NCBI GenBank assembly: GCA_022562655.1
Contig: JADFOU010000039.1
Coordinates: 1 to 11,551 of the forward strand
Direction: 5' to 3'
Length of the DNA: 11,551 bases
Source of the DNA: a candidate division TA06 bacterium
GTDB lineage: Bacteria; Hydrothermota; DG-26; E44-bin18; JADFOU01
The notes under the pieces: model-generated
What the model was told of the DNA's origin: nothing
The model's database searches: none
The model's input: only the letters and a program-made list of their open reading frames with translations
Shown here: positions 1 to 6,491 of the stretch, one piece after another
Numbering within the stretch: the first letter of the stretch is position 1
Layout of the letters: the number at the start of each line of letters is the position of its first letter
Position numbers and translations under genes: made by a program

Positions 1-377
1 ACTCCGACCCTCCATCGATCCAAGCAGATGCTCATCAATTGAGACAGGTTTTCACAAATCTCCTCTACAATGCCATTGATGCGATCGATCAAGGAGGGGA
101 GGTCTGTCTCAAAACCAGGCGAGTGAATGAGACCCTTCGAATAGAAATCGAAGATACAGGAAAAGGGATTCCGGAAGAAAATCTGGTTCAAATTTTTAAC
201 CCCTTCTTCACGACAAAAGAGAGAGGAACGGGGTTGGGGCTTGCCATTTCGCGAAAGATTATTGAAGATCATGGAGGAACGATTGGTGTACAGAGCACTG
301 TGGGAAGGGGCTCGACATTCCGCATCGATTTACCTCTCACAAGGAGGAGAGATGAAGAAGATTCTAGTCGTGGATGA
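1..377 (+). CDS. Sensor histidine kinase, C-terminal ATPase end (5' partial)
   Basis: This is the 3' end of a histidine kinase whose beginning lies outside the window; the reading frame is open from base 3 and ends at TGA 375-377. What remains is the GHKL ATP-binding domain. It starts with an N-box-like stretch (ADAHQLRQVFTNLLYNAIDA), followed by the G1 box DTGKGIP, the F box NPFFTTKERG and the G2 box GTGLGLAIS. It then ends after the usual final strand (GSTFRIDLPL) with a short charged tail. The kinase would autophosphorylate on a histidine upstream of the window. Its last 26 bases overlap the response regulator gene that follows, so the two are probably translationally coupled partners. The sensor domain and signal cannot be known from here. 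Confidence 0.93.
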   Translation, partial: SDPPSIQADAHQLRQVFTNLLYNAIDAIDQGGEVCLKTRRVNETLRIEIEDTGKGIPEENLVQIFNPFFTTKERGTGLGLAISRKIIEDHGGTIGVQSTVGRGSTFRIDLPLTRRRDEEDSSRG

Positions 378-708
378 TGAGGTACACACTCGCCTTCTCT
401 ACCGAGAGATTTTTGCAGATGGAGAGTATCAGGTGTTTACTGCTTCCGATGGGCTTGAGGCCCTACGACGTATTCGGGACGATAAACCTGATTTGGTGAT
501 TTTAGACATCCGGATGCCGGGTATTGATGGCCTTGAGGTTCTGGAACGGTCTCAAGAGTACAATCATGCCCTCCCTTTTATTATCTGCACTGCTGCAAGG
601 AATCTTAACGAAGACCCGAATGTAAAATCCTCTAACGTGAAGGCTTTTTTAATTAAGCCTATTGATGTCAAAACTCTGAAGGGGAAAGTAGATGAGCTCT
701 TCAACTAA
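352..708 (+). CDS. Single-domain response regulator (CheY-like receiver)
   Basis: This 118-aa protein is a receiver domain with no output domain. The acidic pair is D8/D9, the phosphoacceptor is D52 in LVILDIRMPG, the switch threonine is T80 and the conserved lysine is K102 followed by proline. The start at ATG 352 was chosen over an in-frame TTG at 241. A strong Shine-Dalgarno (AAGGAGGAG, 341-349) precedes it, and the receiver fold begins right there with MKKILVVDDE. It overlaps the end of the kinase gene and is probably its phosphorylation partner. Lacking a DNA-binding domain, it may act by protein-protein contact or as a phosphorelay intermediate. Confidence 0.93.
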   Translation: MKKILVVDDEVHTRLLYREIFADGEYQVFTASDGLEALRRIRDDKPDLVILDIRMPGIDGLEVLERSQEYNHALPFIICTAARNLNEDPNVKSSNVKAFLIKPIDVKTLKGKVDELFN

Positions 709-940
709 GCATTTATACCAGAAATTCGGAGTGACCTACTATATTTTGAATTTTAAATTCCTTTGGAATTGGAGATCGCTGTTGGAACGCCCAATCCCTC
801 GTCAGCCCGGACTTGGATTAGTCAAAGGGGGAGAAGGGTTGGTTGAGGGGAAGCCATTTTGGGGTCTCTTTGTCAAGACCTCGCAACTTCGGCTCGGGAG
901 AGGGTTTGAAATTGAGAATTGCTTAACCGAAGGAGTGAAT

Positions 941-1246
941 ATGTCAAAAGAGTGGAACGATGGTGAATTGCGGGAGGCGTGGGAGAAGTGGGATGAGTCT
1001 TTGCAGGAGGCCAAGCAGGAAGTGAACAAATGGCTTGATCAAGTCGGTTCATTTCCTCAAACCGAAAAGGAGATCAAGAGAGATCTCTGGGTCTTGGAGG
1101 GGTTGATTGGTAGTCTTGGGAAGTTGAGAGACCTGAGCAGAGGGATGCTTGCGGAGCTACTTCTTCTCCGCTTGTGTGGCCAAAGTGCCCCGCTCCCTTC
1201 GGAGGAGAAAGAGTTGCAGAACGAGGAACTCCCATTTATGCATTAG
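941..1246 (+). CDS. Small hypothetical helical protein, 101 aa
   Basis: I do not recognise this protein. The frame is open from 692, but ATG 941 is the likely start. It has GAAGGAG just upstream, and the upstream part of the frame (709-940) reads as low-quality sequence rich in aromatic and glycine residues. The N-terminal half is charged and probably helical, with regularly spaced Trp, Glu and Lys (REAWEKWDESLQEAKQEVNKW). The second half has a leucine-rich stretch (MLAELLLLRL) that could form an amphipathic helix or coiled coil. No signal peptide or clear membrane segment is visible. It lies 232 bases after the response regulator. A hairpin overlaps its stop codon. Alternatives are a phasin-like or structural small protein, but nothing proves this. 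Confidence 0.6.
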   Translation: MSKEWNDGELREAWEKWDESLQEAKQEVNKWLDQVGSFPQTEKEIKRDLWVLEGLIGSLGKLRDLSRGMLAELLLLRLCGQSAPLPSEEKELQNEELPFMH

Positions 1247-1263
1247 GGAAGGGGACTTCCCTA
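1244..1263 (+). terminator. Hairpin over the stop codon (possible weak terminator)
   Basis: A perfect 7-bp stem, TAGGGAA and TTCCCTA, encloses the 6-base loop GGGGAC and begins at the TAG stop of the preceding gene. No run of T follows, so this is not a standard intrinsic terminator. It could stabilise the 3' end of the transcript. Confidence 0.35.
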
Positions 1264-1411
1264 CCGACTTGAAATCTTTCCCGCACCCGGGTAGACGATC
1301 ATCAGACTCCTTTCCAGAGACCTTTGCAGAGAGGGTCAGGCGTTCGAACTTCAATTGACTTAAGCTCTCCACCCATCTCACAGGACACTTGAATAAGGAA
1401 CCAGGTAGAAG

Positions 1412-1434
1412 AAGCCTCCAATGGGAAGGCTTTT
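1412..1434 (+). terminator. Possible intrinsic terminator
   Basis: AAGCCTCC pairs with GGAAGGCTT across a short AATG loop with one bulged A, and is followed by only a short T run (CTTTTCG). It would end transcription from the gene at 941, but the weak T tract keeps confidence low. Confidence 0.3.
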
Positions 1435-1534
1435 CGATAAGAATCTTTTGATCTCACCACCTTTCATTCCTCTACACTGCCCCTGACATCCCACTGATCT
1501 GTACGAAGACACTTGCCATCCTTCCATGACAGAA

Positions 1535-1570
1535 ATCCTTCAGTCAAGGATCTTTCAGTGAGATCCTTCA
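1535..1570. repeat. Overlapping alternative hairpins
   Basis: The central AAGGATCT (1546-1553) pairs perfectly with AGATCCTT (1561-1568) over a 7-base loop. Its first six bases also pair with ATCCTT (1535-1540) over a 5-base loop. The two flanking arms share the direct repeat ATCCTTCA, so the hairpins are mutually exclusive. No gene is close enough to suggest a switch, and it may simply be repeat debris. Confidence 0.4.
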
Positions 1571-1723
1571 ATCCATATCTACATCCAATAAAAATACACC
1601 CATCGAATCACGCCCAAAGGAAAGGCGGCACAGTTAATGCATAATCTATAGAGAGAGAACCTACATTTCTTTGTTTTTCACGACCGAAACCAAACGCAAT
1701 AAACAGTTTGAAAAATTAGGGTA

Positions 1724-1750
1724 GAGATTGCTTCGTTCCACGCAATGACA
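1724..1750. repeat. Dispersed-repeat-like palindrome (ATTGC...GCAAT)
   Basis: The segment reads GAGATTGCTTCGTTCC then ACGCAATGACA, with ATTGC pairing to GCAAT around TTCGTTCCAC. From memory it closely resembles a palindromic repeat (complement GTCATTGCG...GAAGCAATCTC) scattered between genes in many bacterial genomes. Only one copy is in this window, so the assignment depends on recall rather than on repetition seen here. Confidence 0.45.
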
Positions 1751-1984
1751 GGCGAAATGCATACCTTATTATTTAATGCGTTTTGTTTAGTTTTCCTTCC
1801 GACCCAACGAGCGAAAAAAGATTGCGAATTTTATTCCCCAGTCGTAATGGATTGCCTGAAGAATAGACCTGTTAACTCCAATACATTGACTCAAGGTGTT
1901 CTTTCATCTACCTTTTGAACGTAGCTTGCAAGATGAGCATAAAAAAAGTACTAAGGTTTTTCCTTTGGATAGAAAGTGATTAAA

Positions 1985-2495
1985 ATGGAGAAGGTGCTGA
2001 GAGTCAGTAGGGGTTTTGCCATAGTAAAATTTTCTTTTGGATTGGTAAACCATTGGGTTTCTGGTTGGAGTGGCTCTTGGTGGAGTCCAGAGGATTAACA
2101 ATGTCGAGTTCCGAAAACAGGTTGAGGTACTTCAGGAATTGAACGCTGCTGTATGTACCTACTACAACAAGTTTCAAAAACTGCCAGGGGACTCCGACAC
2201 CAATGGAAAGTTTGACAGTGATGAGTCTGTCTGGGCAGATCTTGAATCTCAAGCTATGGCCCTGAAAGAAGAGTTAAGTCCCTATGGAGGTGTCTATGCC
2301 TTTGGCTTTGCTGATGCTTCAATGTAATCTTCACCTCATAGGCAAGGGAACTTTATCTCTGTCTCTCTACCTCCGGAAGTGGCTGGCAATATTGACACTC
2401 AAATAGACGATGGATTGGAGGGATCAGGTCTTGTGACATCCAGTGATCCCTATTCTGGATCTGTAAGGGGTATGCTCTACTATTTCATCTACTGA
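1985..2495 (+). pseudogene. Broken type IV prepilin-like protein (frameshift plus stop)
   Basis: From ATG 1985 the frame encodes a short leader ending in glycine and a prepilin-type start, MEKVLRVSRG then FAIVKFSFGLV. The peptidase site would fall between G (2012-2014) and F (2015-2017). Around 2045-2049 the frame shifts by one base. The next frame continues the expected hydrophobic helix, TIGFLVGVALGGVQRIN, then a typical pilin body with a YYNKFQKLPGD motif and an Asp/Gly-rich loop. A TAA at 2325-2327 interrupts it. The same frame then resumes with GNFISVSLPPEVAGNIDT and DDG...GSVRG, ending YYFIY at TGA 2493-2495, which resembles the C-terminal part of this prepilin family. Position +5 of the mature helix, normally glutamate, is lysine. 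Two lesions and a changed key residue argue for decay, though sequencing error at the A-run could explain the frameshift. An intact version would sit in the inner membrane or a pilus/secretion pseudopilus. Confidence 0.8.
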
Positions 2496-2527
2496 GATGT
2501 CTGATCTGTAACATTCCGTGACACTCG

Positions 2528-2538
2528 TCACTTCAAAA
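2528..2538 (+). promoter_or_regulatory. Candidate upstream activator site (copy 1)
   Basis: TCACTTCAAAA begins 112 bases before the -24 GG of the promoter at 2639. A near copy (TCACTTCCAAAA) sits 108 bases before the second sigma-54 promoter. It overlaps a small inverted repeat (GTGAC-ACTC-GTCAC, 2518-2531). Distance and sharing fit an enhancer for the NtrC-type protein, but this is inference. Confidence 0.3.
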
Positions 2539-2638
2539 TGACAAATATTTTTCTTTTATCCTTTCCCTGGACGAGCATGTAAGACCTTAAGTTATTTTAA
2601 ACTAATAAGTTAGAAGAAACTTTACCAGAAAAGGGAGA

Positions 2639-2654
2639 TGGCACACTTTTTGCT
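2639..2654 (+). promoter_or_regulatory. Sigma-54 (-24/-12) promoter
   Basis: TGGCACACTTTTTGCT matches the RpoN consensus TGGCAC-N5-TTGC, with exactly ten bases between GG (2640-2641) and GC (2652-2653). Transcription should begin near 2664-2666, giving a leader of about 48 bases before ATG 2713. The neighbouring kinase/NtrC-type pair is the obvious candidate activator. Confidence 0.82.
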
Positions 2655-2712
2655 AAACTTAATGATCAGGAAGGACAAATTTTCCGTAACTTTGATTCAA
2701 GCGAGGTGAGAG

Positions 2713-2961
2713 ATGAAGAAAAATTCTGCAAACGGCAGTCGAGTTGTCCTCATCAATGAACCAGATGCCCTCAGGGTCTATGAGATCTATAATGGCCCAC
2801 GACGGGATACGGAAGACTCTCTGGGCAAGATTTTCCTCAATTTCTGGAAGGAGAACCACCCAAGGCACCCTGTCATATACACCTCTGTTTGCTCCACACA
2901 GGTTCAAGAGAACCGAAAATTGAGGAAGATTCTTAAAGAGCGAACTGCGGTTATTGATTAA
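2713..2961 (+). CDS. Small hypothetical protein, 82 aa, behind a sigma-54 promoter
   Basis: I do not recognise this protein. It starts at ATG 2713 with GAGGTGAG just upstream, a good ribosome binding site. It looks soluble: a basic start (MKKNSANGSR), a probable beta strand RVVLINEP, then an alternating segment ending in a basic helix (RKLRKILKERTAVID). No signal peptide, membrane segment or metal motif is evident; a single Cys occurs in TSVCSTQ. It is the first gene after the promoter at 2639 and lies directly before the kinase/activator pair, so it is probably an output or an accessory of that system. Its TAA stop is supplied by the octamer repeat that follows. Confidence 0.72.
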   Translation: MKKNSANGSRVVLINEPDALRVYEIYNGPRRDTEDSLGKIFLNFWKENHPRHPVIYTSVCSTQVQENRKLRKILKERTAVID

Positions 2962-3076
2962 ATGGTTGAATGGTTAAATTTAACCGAATCGAAGCCTGTC
3001 CTGCCGTCAGGCCAGGGATCTCCGTTGCCCACCAGCCAAACCTACCAGTAGGAGAATACCCAATCACCATTTAACC
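2957..3076. repeat. Composite intergenic repeat element, copy A
   Basis: The gap starts with octamer-type repeats (ATTAAATG, GTTGAATG, GTTAAATT) and the perfect 14-base palindrome GGTTAAATTTAACC (2972-2985). It ends with ATTTAACC (3069-3076), so it is flanked by inverted octamers. Three blocks are shared, in order, with copy B: TTAAATTTAACCGAATCGAA (2974-2993), ATCTCCGTTG (3018-3027) and AGGAGAATACCCAAT (3050-3064). Between them lies a small GC-rich palindrome (CCTGCCGTCAGG). It abuts the stop of the 82-aa gene and ends 11 bases before the kinase start. Confidence 0.85.
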
Positions 3077-3087
3077 GATTTTTTTAG

Positions 3088-4710
3088 ATGGCAAATTCAC
3101 TTCAATCCATGCAGGATCGTTGGTCAATCCTTCCCAAGGAGCGGCGAGATATTCGCCTATCTTCTCGAAAAGTCGGATTTTTGTCAGACCCGGAAAAAGG
3201 TTCCTTTGGAACCCTTTTCTCAAACCTACCCCTCACCCTCCTTCTCTTTGATTCTTCTTTAAAACTTATTTATGCCAACGAGAATTTACACCAGGAATTT
3301 GACAGAGATCCTTCTCTTCTGCTTCACAAGAGCATTGAAAAGATCCTCCCCCCCAAAATCATTGGAGAGATCGGTTTGAAAAATAGGATCCGGTCTATTT
3401 TTGAAAATCGAATCCGCCCTAGGCGGACGGTGCTTCCGCCTAAGGCGGACCAAGCCCTAAATATGGAGAAAAAAGGGAAGCAATTTGAGGGACAATTAGA
3501 ATATCAGAATGGGTCGGTCCACCGAATCTACCATTACCAACTCCTCTCTATCCCCGGTTCAGATCGTAAACACCCCATAGGAATGCTTTTGTTGGACAAT
3601 ATCACGGAGAGGCTAACACTTCAGAGGACAATTGTTCAAGAAAGAAGGAGGCTTAAGGAAATCTTTGATGGGATGGAGATTGGACTCGTTATTATTAACA
3701 AGGTTCTTAAGATTGAAATGATCAATAAGGCTGCCCGCTCCCTCTTAGGTTTTGCTTCGAAGGAGAGGCTGAGGGGCAGGAAATATCCACAACAAATTTT
3801 TAAAAAAAATTCATACTCAACCGGATGTCCTATTGCTGAGACCTTCAAAACTGGTGAATCTTCCTATCACCCAAACCAAGATCTCGAAGTAGATGGAAGC
3901 AGGAGAATCTTTGAGATCCATACTTTCCCTTTGAAAGATCGAAGGGGAAAGGTGACTCGAGTTGTCGAGTGTATCAGAGATGTAACCGAAGAGAGAGTTC
4001 AGGAAGAGAATCTCCGAAATATGGAAAAGCTCGCCTCTGTAGGACAACTGGCCGCCGGCCTCGCCCATGAACTCGGAAACCCTTTGGGAATCATCGCAGG
4101 GACCGCCCAATTCTGTCTTCAGAACCGGAATGCCTACGATGGATTACGGAAATCATTTGAGGTCATCTTACGAAACGCCCAGAATGCCGACCGGATCATT
4201 AAGGAACTACTCCGCTATACCCGTCCTTCTGAAACTCTCTTCATGCAAACCAAAATCCCTCTCCTTGTAAAGAGGGCATGTTTTCTTGTAGAGACAGAAA
4301 CCAAAAAGAAGAGGATTAAAATCGAAGAGCACCATTCCCCTCGCCTGCCCTCGATCTGGGCGGATGAGCACCAACTGGTTCAGATCCTTGTCAACCTTCT
4401 TTTGAACTCCATTGAAGCCTGTAAGCGGGGAGGAAAGATCACCATTACCACCTCTCTCGAATCGAAAAAAAAGAGGATCGTTTTACGCATCATGGACGAT
4501 GGACCGGGTTTTCCTGCTGAGTATCTTGAGAAAGTATTTGACCCATTCTTCACCACTCGCCCCCATGGAACGGGGTTGGGGCTTTCCATCTGCCGGAACA
4601 TCATCTGTTCCCACAAAGGGTCCATTACTGCTGAAAATCGAAGAGGGAGAGGAGCAAAGGTGACCCTCACTCTGCCGGCAAACCAAAAGAAAAATGCCGA
4701 TATTGGTTAA
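3088..4710 (+). CDS. Cytoplasmic PAS-PAS sensor histidine kinase (NtrB-like)
   Basis: This 540-aa kinase should autophosphorylate and pass phosphate to the NtrC-type regulator encoded next. It has two PAS domains (about 40-172 and 190-302); the second carries a TGCPIAET segment often seen in PAS sensors of this kind. A short linker leads to the HisKA H-box with H327 (LAAGLAHELGNP). The ATPase domain follows: N-box Q432-A444 with N436 and N440, G1 box DDGPGF (470-475), F box FDPFFTT and G2 box GTGLGL (494-499). No membrane segment is visible, so it likely senses a cytoplasmic signal. A TAG immediately precedes ATG 3088 in frame, so the start cannot be earlier, yet no Shine-Dalgarno is visible. 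Residues about 109-122 are encoded by two palindromic repeats that look inserted into PAS1. The stop lies inside an octamer repeat. Confidence 0.93.
   Translation: MANSLQSMQDRWSILPKERRDIRLSSRKVGFLSDPEKGSFGTLFSNLPLTLLLFDSSLKLIYANENLHQEFDRDPSLLLHKSIEKILPPKIIGEIGLKNRIRSIFENRIRPRRTVLPPKADQALNMEKKGKQFEGQLEYQNGSVHRIYHYQLLSIPGSDRKHPIGMLLLDNITERLTLQRTIVQERRRLKEIFDGMEIGLVIINKVLKIEMINKAARSLLGFASKERLRGRKYPQQIFKKNSYSTGCPIAETFKTGESSYHPNQDLEVDGSRRIFEIHTFPLKDRRGKVTRVVECIRDVTEERVQEENLRNMEKLASVGQLAAGLAHELGNPLGIIAGTAQFCLQNRNAYDGLRKSFEVILRNAQNADRIIKELLRYTRPSETLFMQTKIPLLVKRACFLVETETKKKRIKIEEHHSPRLPSIWADEHQLVQILVNLLLNSIEACKRGGKITITTSLESKKKRIVLRIMDDGPGFPAEYLEKVFDPFFTTRPHGTGLGLSICRNIICSHKGSITAENRRGRGAKVTLTLPANQKKNADIG
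3413..3449. repeat. Two palindromic repeats inside the kinase coding sequence
   Basis: TCCGCC-CTA-GGCGGA (3413-3427) and TCCGCC-TAA-GGCGGA (3435-3449) are perfect inverted repeats seven bases apart. A diverged relative (GTCCGCC-TAA-GGAGGACC) lies in the intergenic element at 4753-4770. They are translated in frame as a basic, proline-containing stretch (about RIRPRRTVLPPKADQ) in the first PAS domain. The pattern is like palindromic elements inserted in frame in Rickettsia genes. Confidence 0.8.
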
Positions 4711-4817
4711 ATCATTAATTGATTAAATTTAACCGAATCGAAAATCTCCGTTGTCCGCCTAAGGAGGACCAACCCCCTCGCCCCGCCACAGGCGAGGCAA
4801 GCAGGAGAATACCCAAT
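4705..4817. repeat. Composite intergenic repeat element, copy B
   Basis: It begins with GGTTAAAT (4705-4712), which contains the kinase stop codon. It repeats the blocks of copy A: TTAAATTTAACCGAATCGAA (4723-4742), ATCTCCGTTG (4744-4753) and AGGAGAATACCCAAT (4803-4817). The middle differs: a TCCGCC-type palindrome (4753-4770) and a perfect hairpin CCTCGCC/GGCGAGG (4776-4782 with 4791-4797). Copies A and B flank the kinase gene in the same orientation. Confidence 0.85.
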
Positions 4818-4840
4818 ACCCAGAATCTGAAGGAGACAAA

Positions 4841-6313
4841 ATGATCCAAAAGACTGTCCTTATCGGTGAAGATGAGAAGGATATGCAGGGAGTCCTCTCG
4901 GAGATTCTTAAAAATCGAGGTTTTGAGACCTTCTCTGCGTCTGATGGCGAGGAGGTACTTGATGAACTGCGAAAAAAGACACCCGATGTTGTCCTCCTCG
5001 ATATACGAATGCCTAAAATGGATGGCCTCAAGACCCTCGAAAAGATGAGGAAGATGAATCTTTGTATTCCCGTTGTAATGATGACTGCTTATGGGGATAT
5101 TCCCTCCGCCGTCCAGGCTATGCGTCTCGGAGCAGTTGATTATATCACAAAGCCTTTCAATAATGACGATATTGTGGAGTGTCTCTACAAGGCATTGGAG
5201 AGTGTTTCCTTAGCCAAGGAGATCTCTACCATAAGGGACCAGCAGATCGCCTCCCTCAGTCGAATCAATGGGGAAAATGTAACCCTTCGGGATGAACTGG
5301 AATATTTGAGAAAGGAGAGAGAGGAGAATTCTCTAATGAATCAGATGGGGACAAGCCCGGAGATCCAGCGGGTGATCCATCAGGTCGAGCAAGTAGCAGA
5401 TACTGATTTTACAATTGTTTTTCAGGGGGAAACAGGGACAGGGAAAGAACTGGTTTCTCAAGCCGTTCATCAATTGAGCCGTCGTCGAGGAAACCCCTTT
5501 GTTGCTGTGGACTGTGGGGCGATTCCCGATACCCTGATTGAAAGTGAACTCTTCGGCTATGAGAAAGGTGCCTTTACAGGTGCCCACAGAACCAAAGAAG
5601 GATATTTTGAACAGGCAAATACAGGGACCCTATTCTTAGATGAGATTGCCAATATCGCAAAGACCACTCAGCGAAAACTTCTCCGGGTTCTCCAGGAGCG
5701 GAAAATACAGCACTTGGGTGGGAAGATACCCATTCCTGTAGATGTTCGGGTCATTGCTGCAACGAATGTGGATTTAGAGGGAGAAGTAAAACGGGGGCAA
5801 TTTCGGGAGGACCTTTATTACCGCCTCAACGAGTTTTCCATTACCCTCCCCCCTCTCCGGGAGAGGAAGGAGGATATCCCTTATTTGGCAAATCGCTTTC
5901 TCAAAGAGGCCAATCAAGAGCTGCGAAAAAAGGTACGGGAATTTACTGGAACCGCCATCGTAACGCTCAACCAATATCCTTGGCCGGGCAATGTTCGAGA
6001 ACTGAAAAATGTAATCAAAAGGGCCGTTCTTTTAAGCAGCGATAGGATAGACTCGCAACATCTCGCCCCTCTCATTGCCAAAGATTCCACCGAAATTGAC
6101 TCCTCGGAGATCCATTTGGGCATCAAAAAGGGTCTCTCCCTCAGCGAGATCACCCGAAAGGTGACCGATCAGGTAGAGAAGGATGTAATCCAGCGGGTTT
6201 TGAAGACGACTGAAGGGAAAAAGTCGAAAGCCGCCCAGTTCCTTGGGATCGATTACAAAACCCTCTATCGGAAGCTGAAACAATATGGAATCGATGCCAA
6301 CCCATCCGATTAA
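4841..6313 (+). CDS. NtrC-family sigma-54-dependent response regulator
   Basis: This 490-aa activator is expected to bind upstream sites, oligomerise when phosphorylated, and use ATP to open RpoN promoters. The receiver (1-120) has E10/D11, phosphoacceptor D54, T82 and K104. A charged, probably coiled-coil linker (about 120-165) leads to the AAA+ domain (about 170-395). That domain has Walker A GETGTGKE (196-203), the sigma-54-contacting GAFTGA loop (243-248) and Walker B with D267/E268 (GTLFLDEIA). A Fis-type helix-turn-helix (about 461-482) ends the protein. All motifs needed for activity are intact, and the length is normal for the family. ATG 4841 has AAGGAG five bases upstream. The gene follows its probable kinase across repeat copy B. 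Sigma-54 promoters on both sides of the pair are natural targets. The specific stimulus is unknown, and it need not be nitrogen. Confidence 0.96.
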   Translation: MIQKTVLIGEDEKDMQGVLSEILKNRGFETFSASDGEEVLDELRKKTPDVVLLDIRMPKMDGLKTLEKMRKMNLCIPVVMMTAYGDIPSAVQAMRLGAVDYITKPFNNDDIVECLYKALESVSLAKEISTIRDQQIASLSRINGENVTLRDELEYLRKEREENSLMNQMGTSPEIQRVIHQVEQVADTDFTIVFQGETGTGKELVSQAVHQLSRRRGNPFVAVDCGAIPDTLIESELFGYEKGAFTGAHRTKEGYFEQANTGTLFLDEIANIAKTTQRKLLRVLQERKIQHLGGKIPIPVDVRVIAATNVDLEGEVKRGQFREDLYYRLNEFSITLPPLRERKEDIPYLANRFLKEANQELRKKVREFTGTAIVTLNQYPWPGNVRELKNVIKRAVLLSSDRIDSQHLAPLIAKDSTEIDSSEIHLGIKKGLSLSEITRKVTDQVEKDVIQRVLKTTEGKKSKAAQFLGIDYKTLYRKLKQYGIDANPSD

Positions 6314-6352
6314 AAAATGGACAGAGATGCCAATTCTTTTTCCTGAAATGAT

Positions 6353-6364
6353 TCACTTCCAAAA
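6353..6364 (+). promoter_or_regulatory. Candidate upstream activator site (copy 2)
   Basis: TCACTTCCAAAA lies 108 bases before the -24 GG of the promoter at 6460. It matches the word at 2528 except for one extra C. Position fits an enhancer site for the NtrC-type protein; no binding evidence exists. Confidence 0.3.
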
Positions 6365-6390
6365 GGTCACCACCTCGGAAAAAACGGTTA

Positions 6391-6405
6391 ACTCCTTAAA
6401 GGACT
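6391..6405. promoter_or_regulatory. Near-perfect palindrome upstream of the second sigma-54 promoter
   Basis: ACTCCTT-A-AAGGACT has 6 of 7 arm bases paired and is centred about 88 bases before the predicted transcription start, a usual enhancer distance. The same palindrome was not seen at the first promoter, which weakens a shared-regulator reading. Confidence 0.3.
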
Positions 6406-6459
6406 GAGATATGATACGCTCCATGCCAATTCGAAGATTTTTAAAGAGACTCTCCCTTG

Positions 6460-6475
6460 TGGCAAACTTTTTGCA
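6460..6475 (+). promoter_or_regulatory. Sigma-54 (-24/-12) promoter
   Basis: TGGCAAACTTTTTGCA has GG (6461-6462) and GC (6473-6474) separated by exactly ten bases. It is identical to the first promoter at 14 of 15 positions from TGGCA to TTGC. Transcription should start near 6485-6487, only about six bases before ATG 6492, implying a nearly leaderless message for the response regulator. Confidence 0.82.
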
Positions 6476-6491
6476 TATATAAAAAGCGGAG

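Larger units (their letters stand above)
1247..1984. other. Gene-poor region of about 740 bases
   Basis: No convincing coding sequence was found on either strand. The open frames here are short, lack ribosome binding sites and show no recognisable protein. It holds several small inverted repeats (listed separately) and becomes AT-rich toward the end. Possible weak -35/-10 boxes (TTGACT at 1886-1891 and TACCTT at 1909-1914, 17-base spacer) lie ahead of the broken prepilin gene. Taken with that neighbouring pseudogene, it may be a decayed or accessory stretch. Confidence 0.6.

Noticed and set aside
241..351. N-terminal extension of the first response regulator from TTG 241
   Set aside because: It overlaps the kinase ATPase domain in another frame; ATG 352 has a strong binding site and begins the receiver fold.
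771..786. Possible third sigma-54 promoter around TGGAGATCGCTG
   Set aside because: The spacing between GG and GC is wrong and there is no TTGC element.
692..940. Upstream extension of the 101-aa protein
   Set aside because: The sequence is not protein-like in composition, and a Shine-Dalgarno stands before ATG 941.
1149..1381. Short open frames on both strands around the hairpin at 1244
   Set aside because: They overlap each other and the better-supported 101-aa gene, with no binding sites or motifs.
5774..6283. Minus-strand open frames across the NtrC gene
   Set aside because: They are shadows of the AAA+ and DNA-binding coding sequence, whose motifs are all intact on the plus strand.
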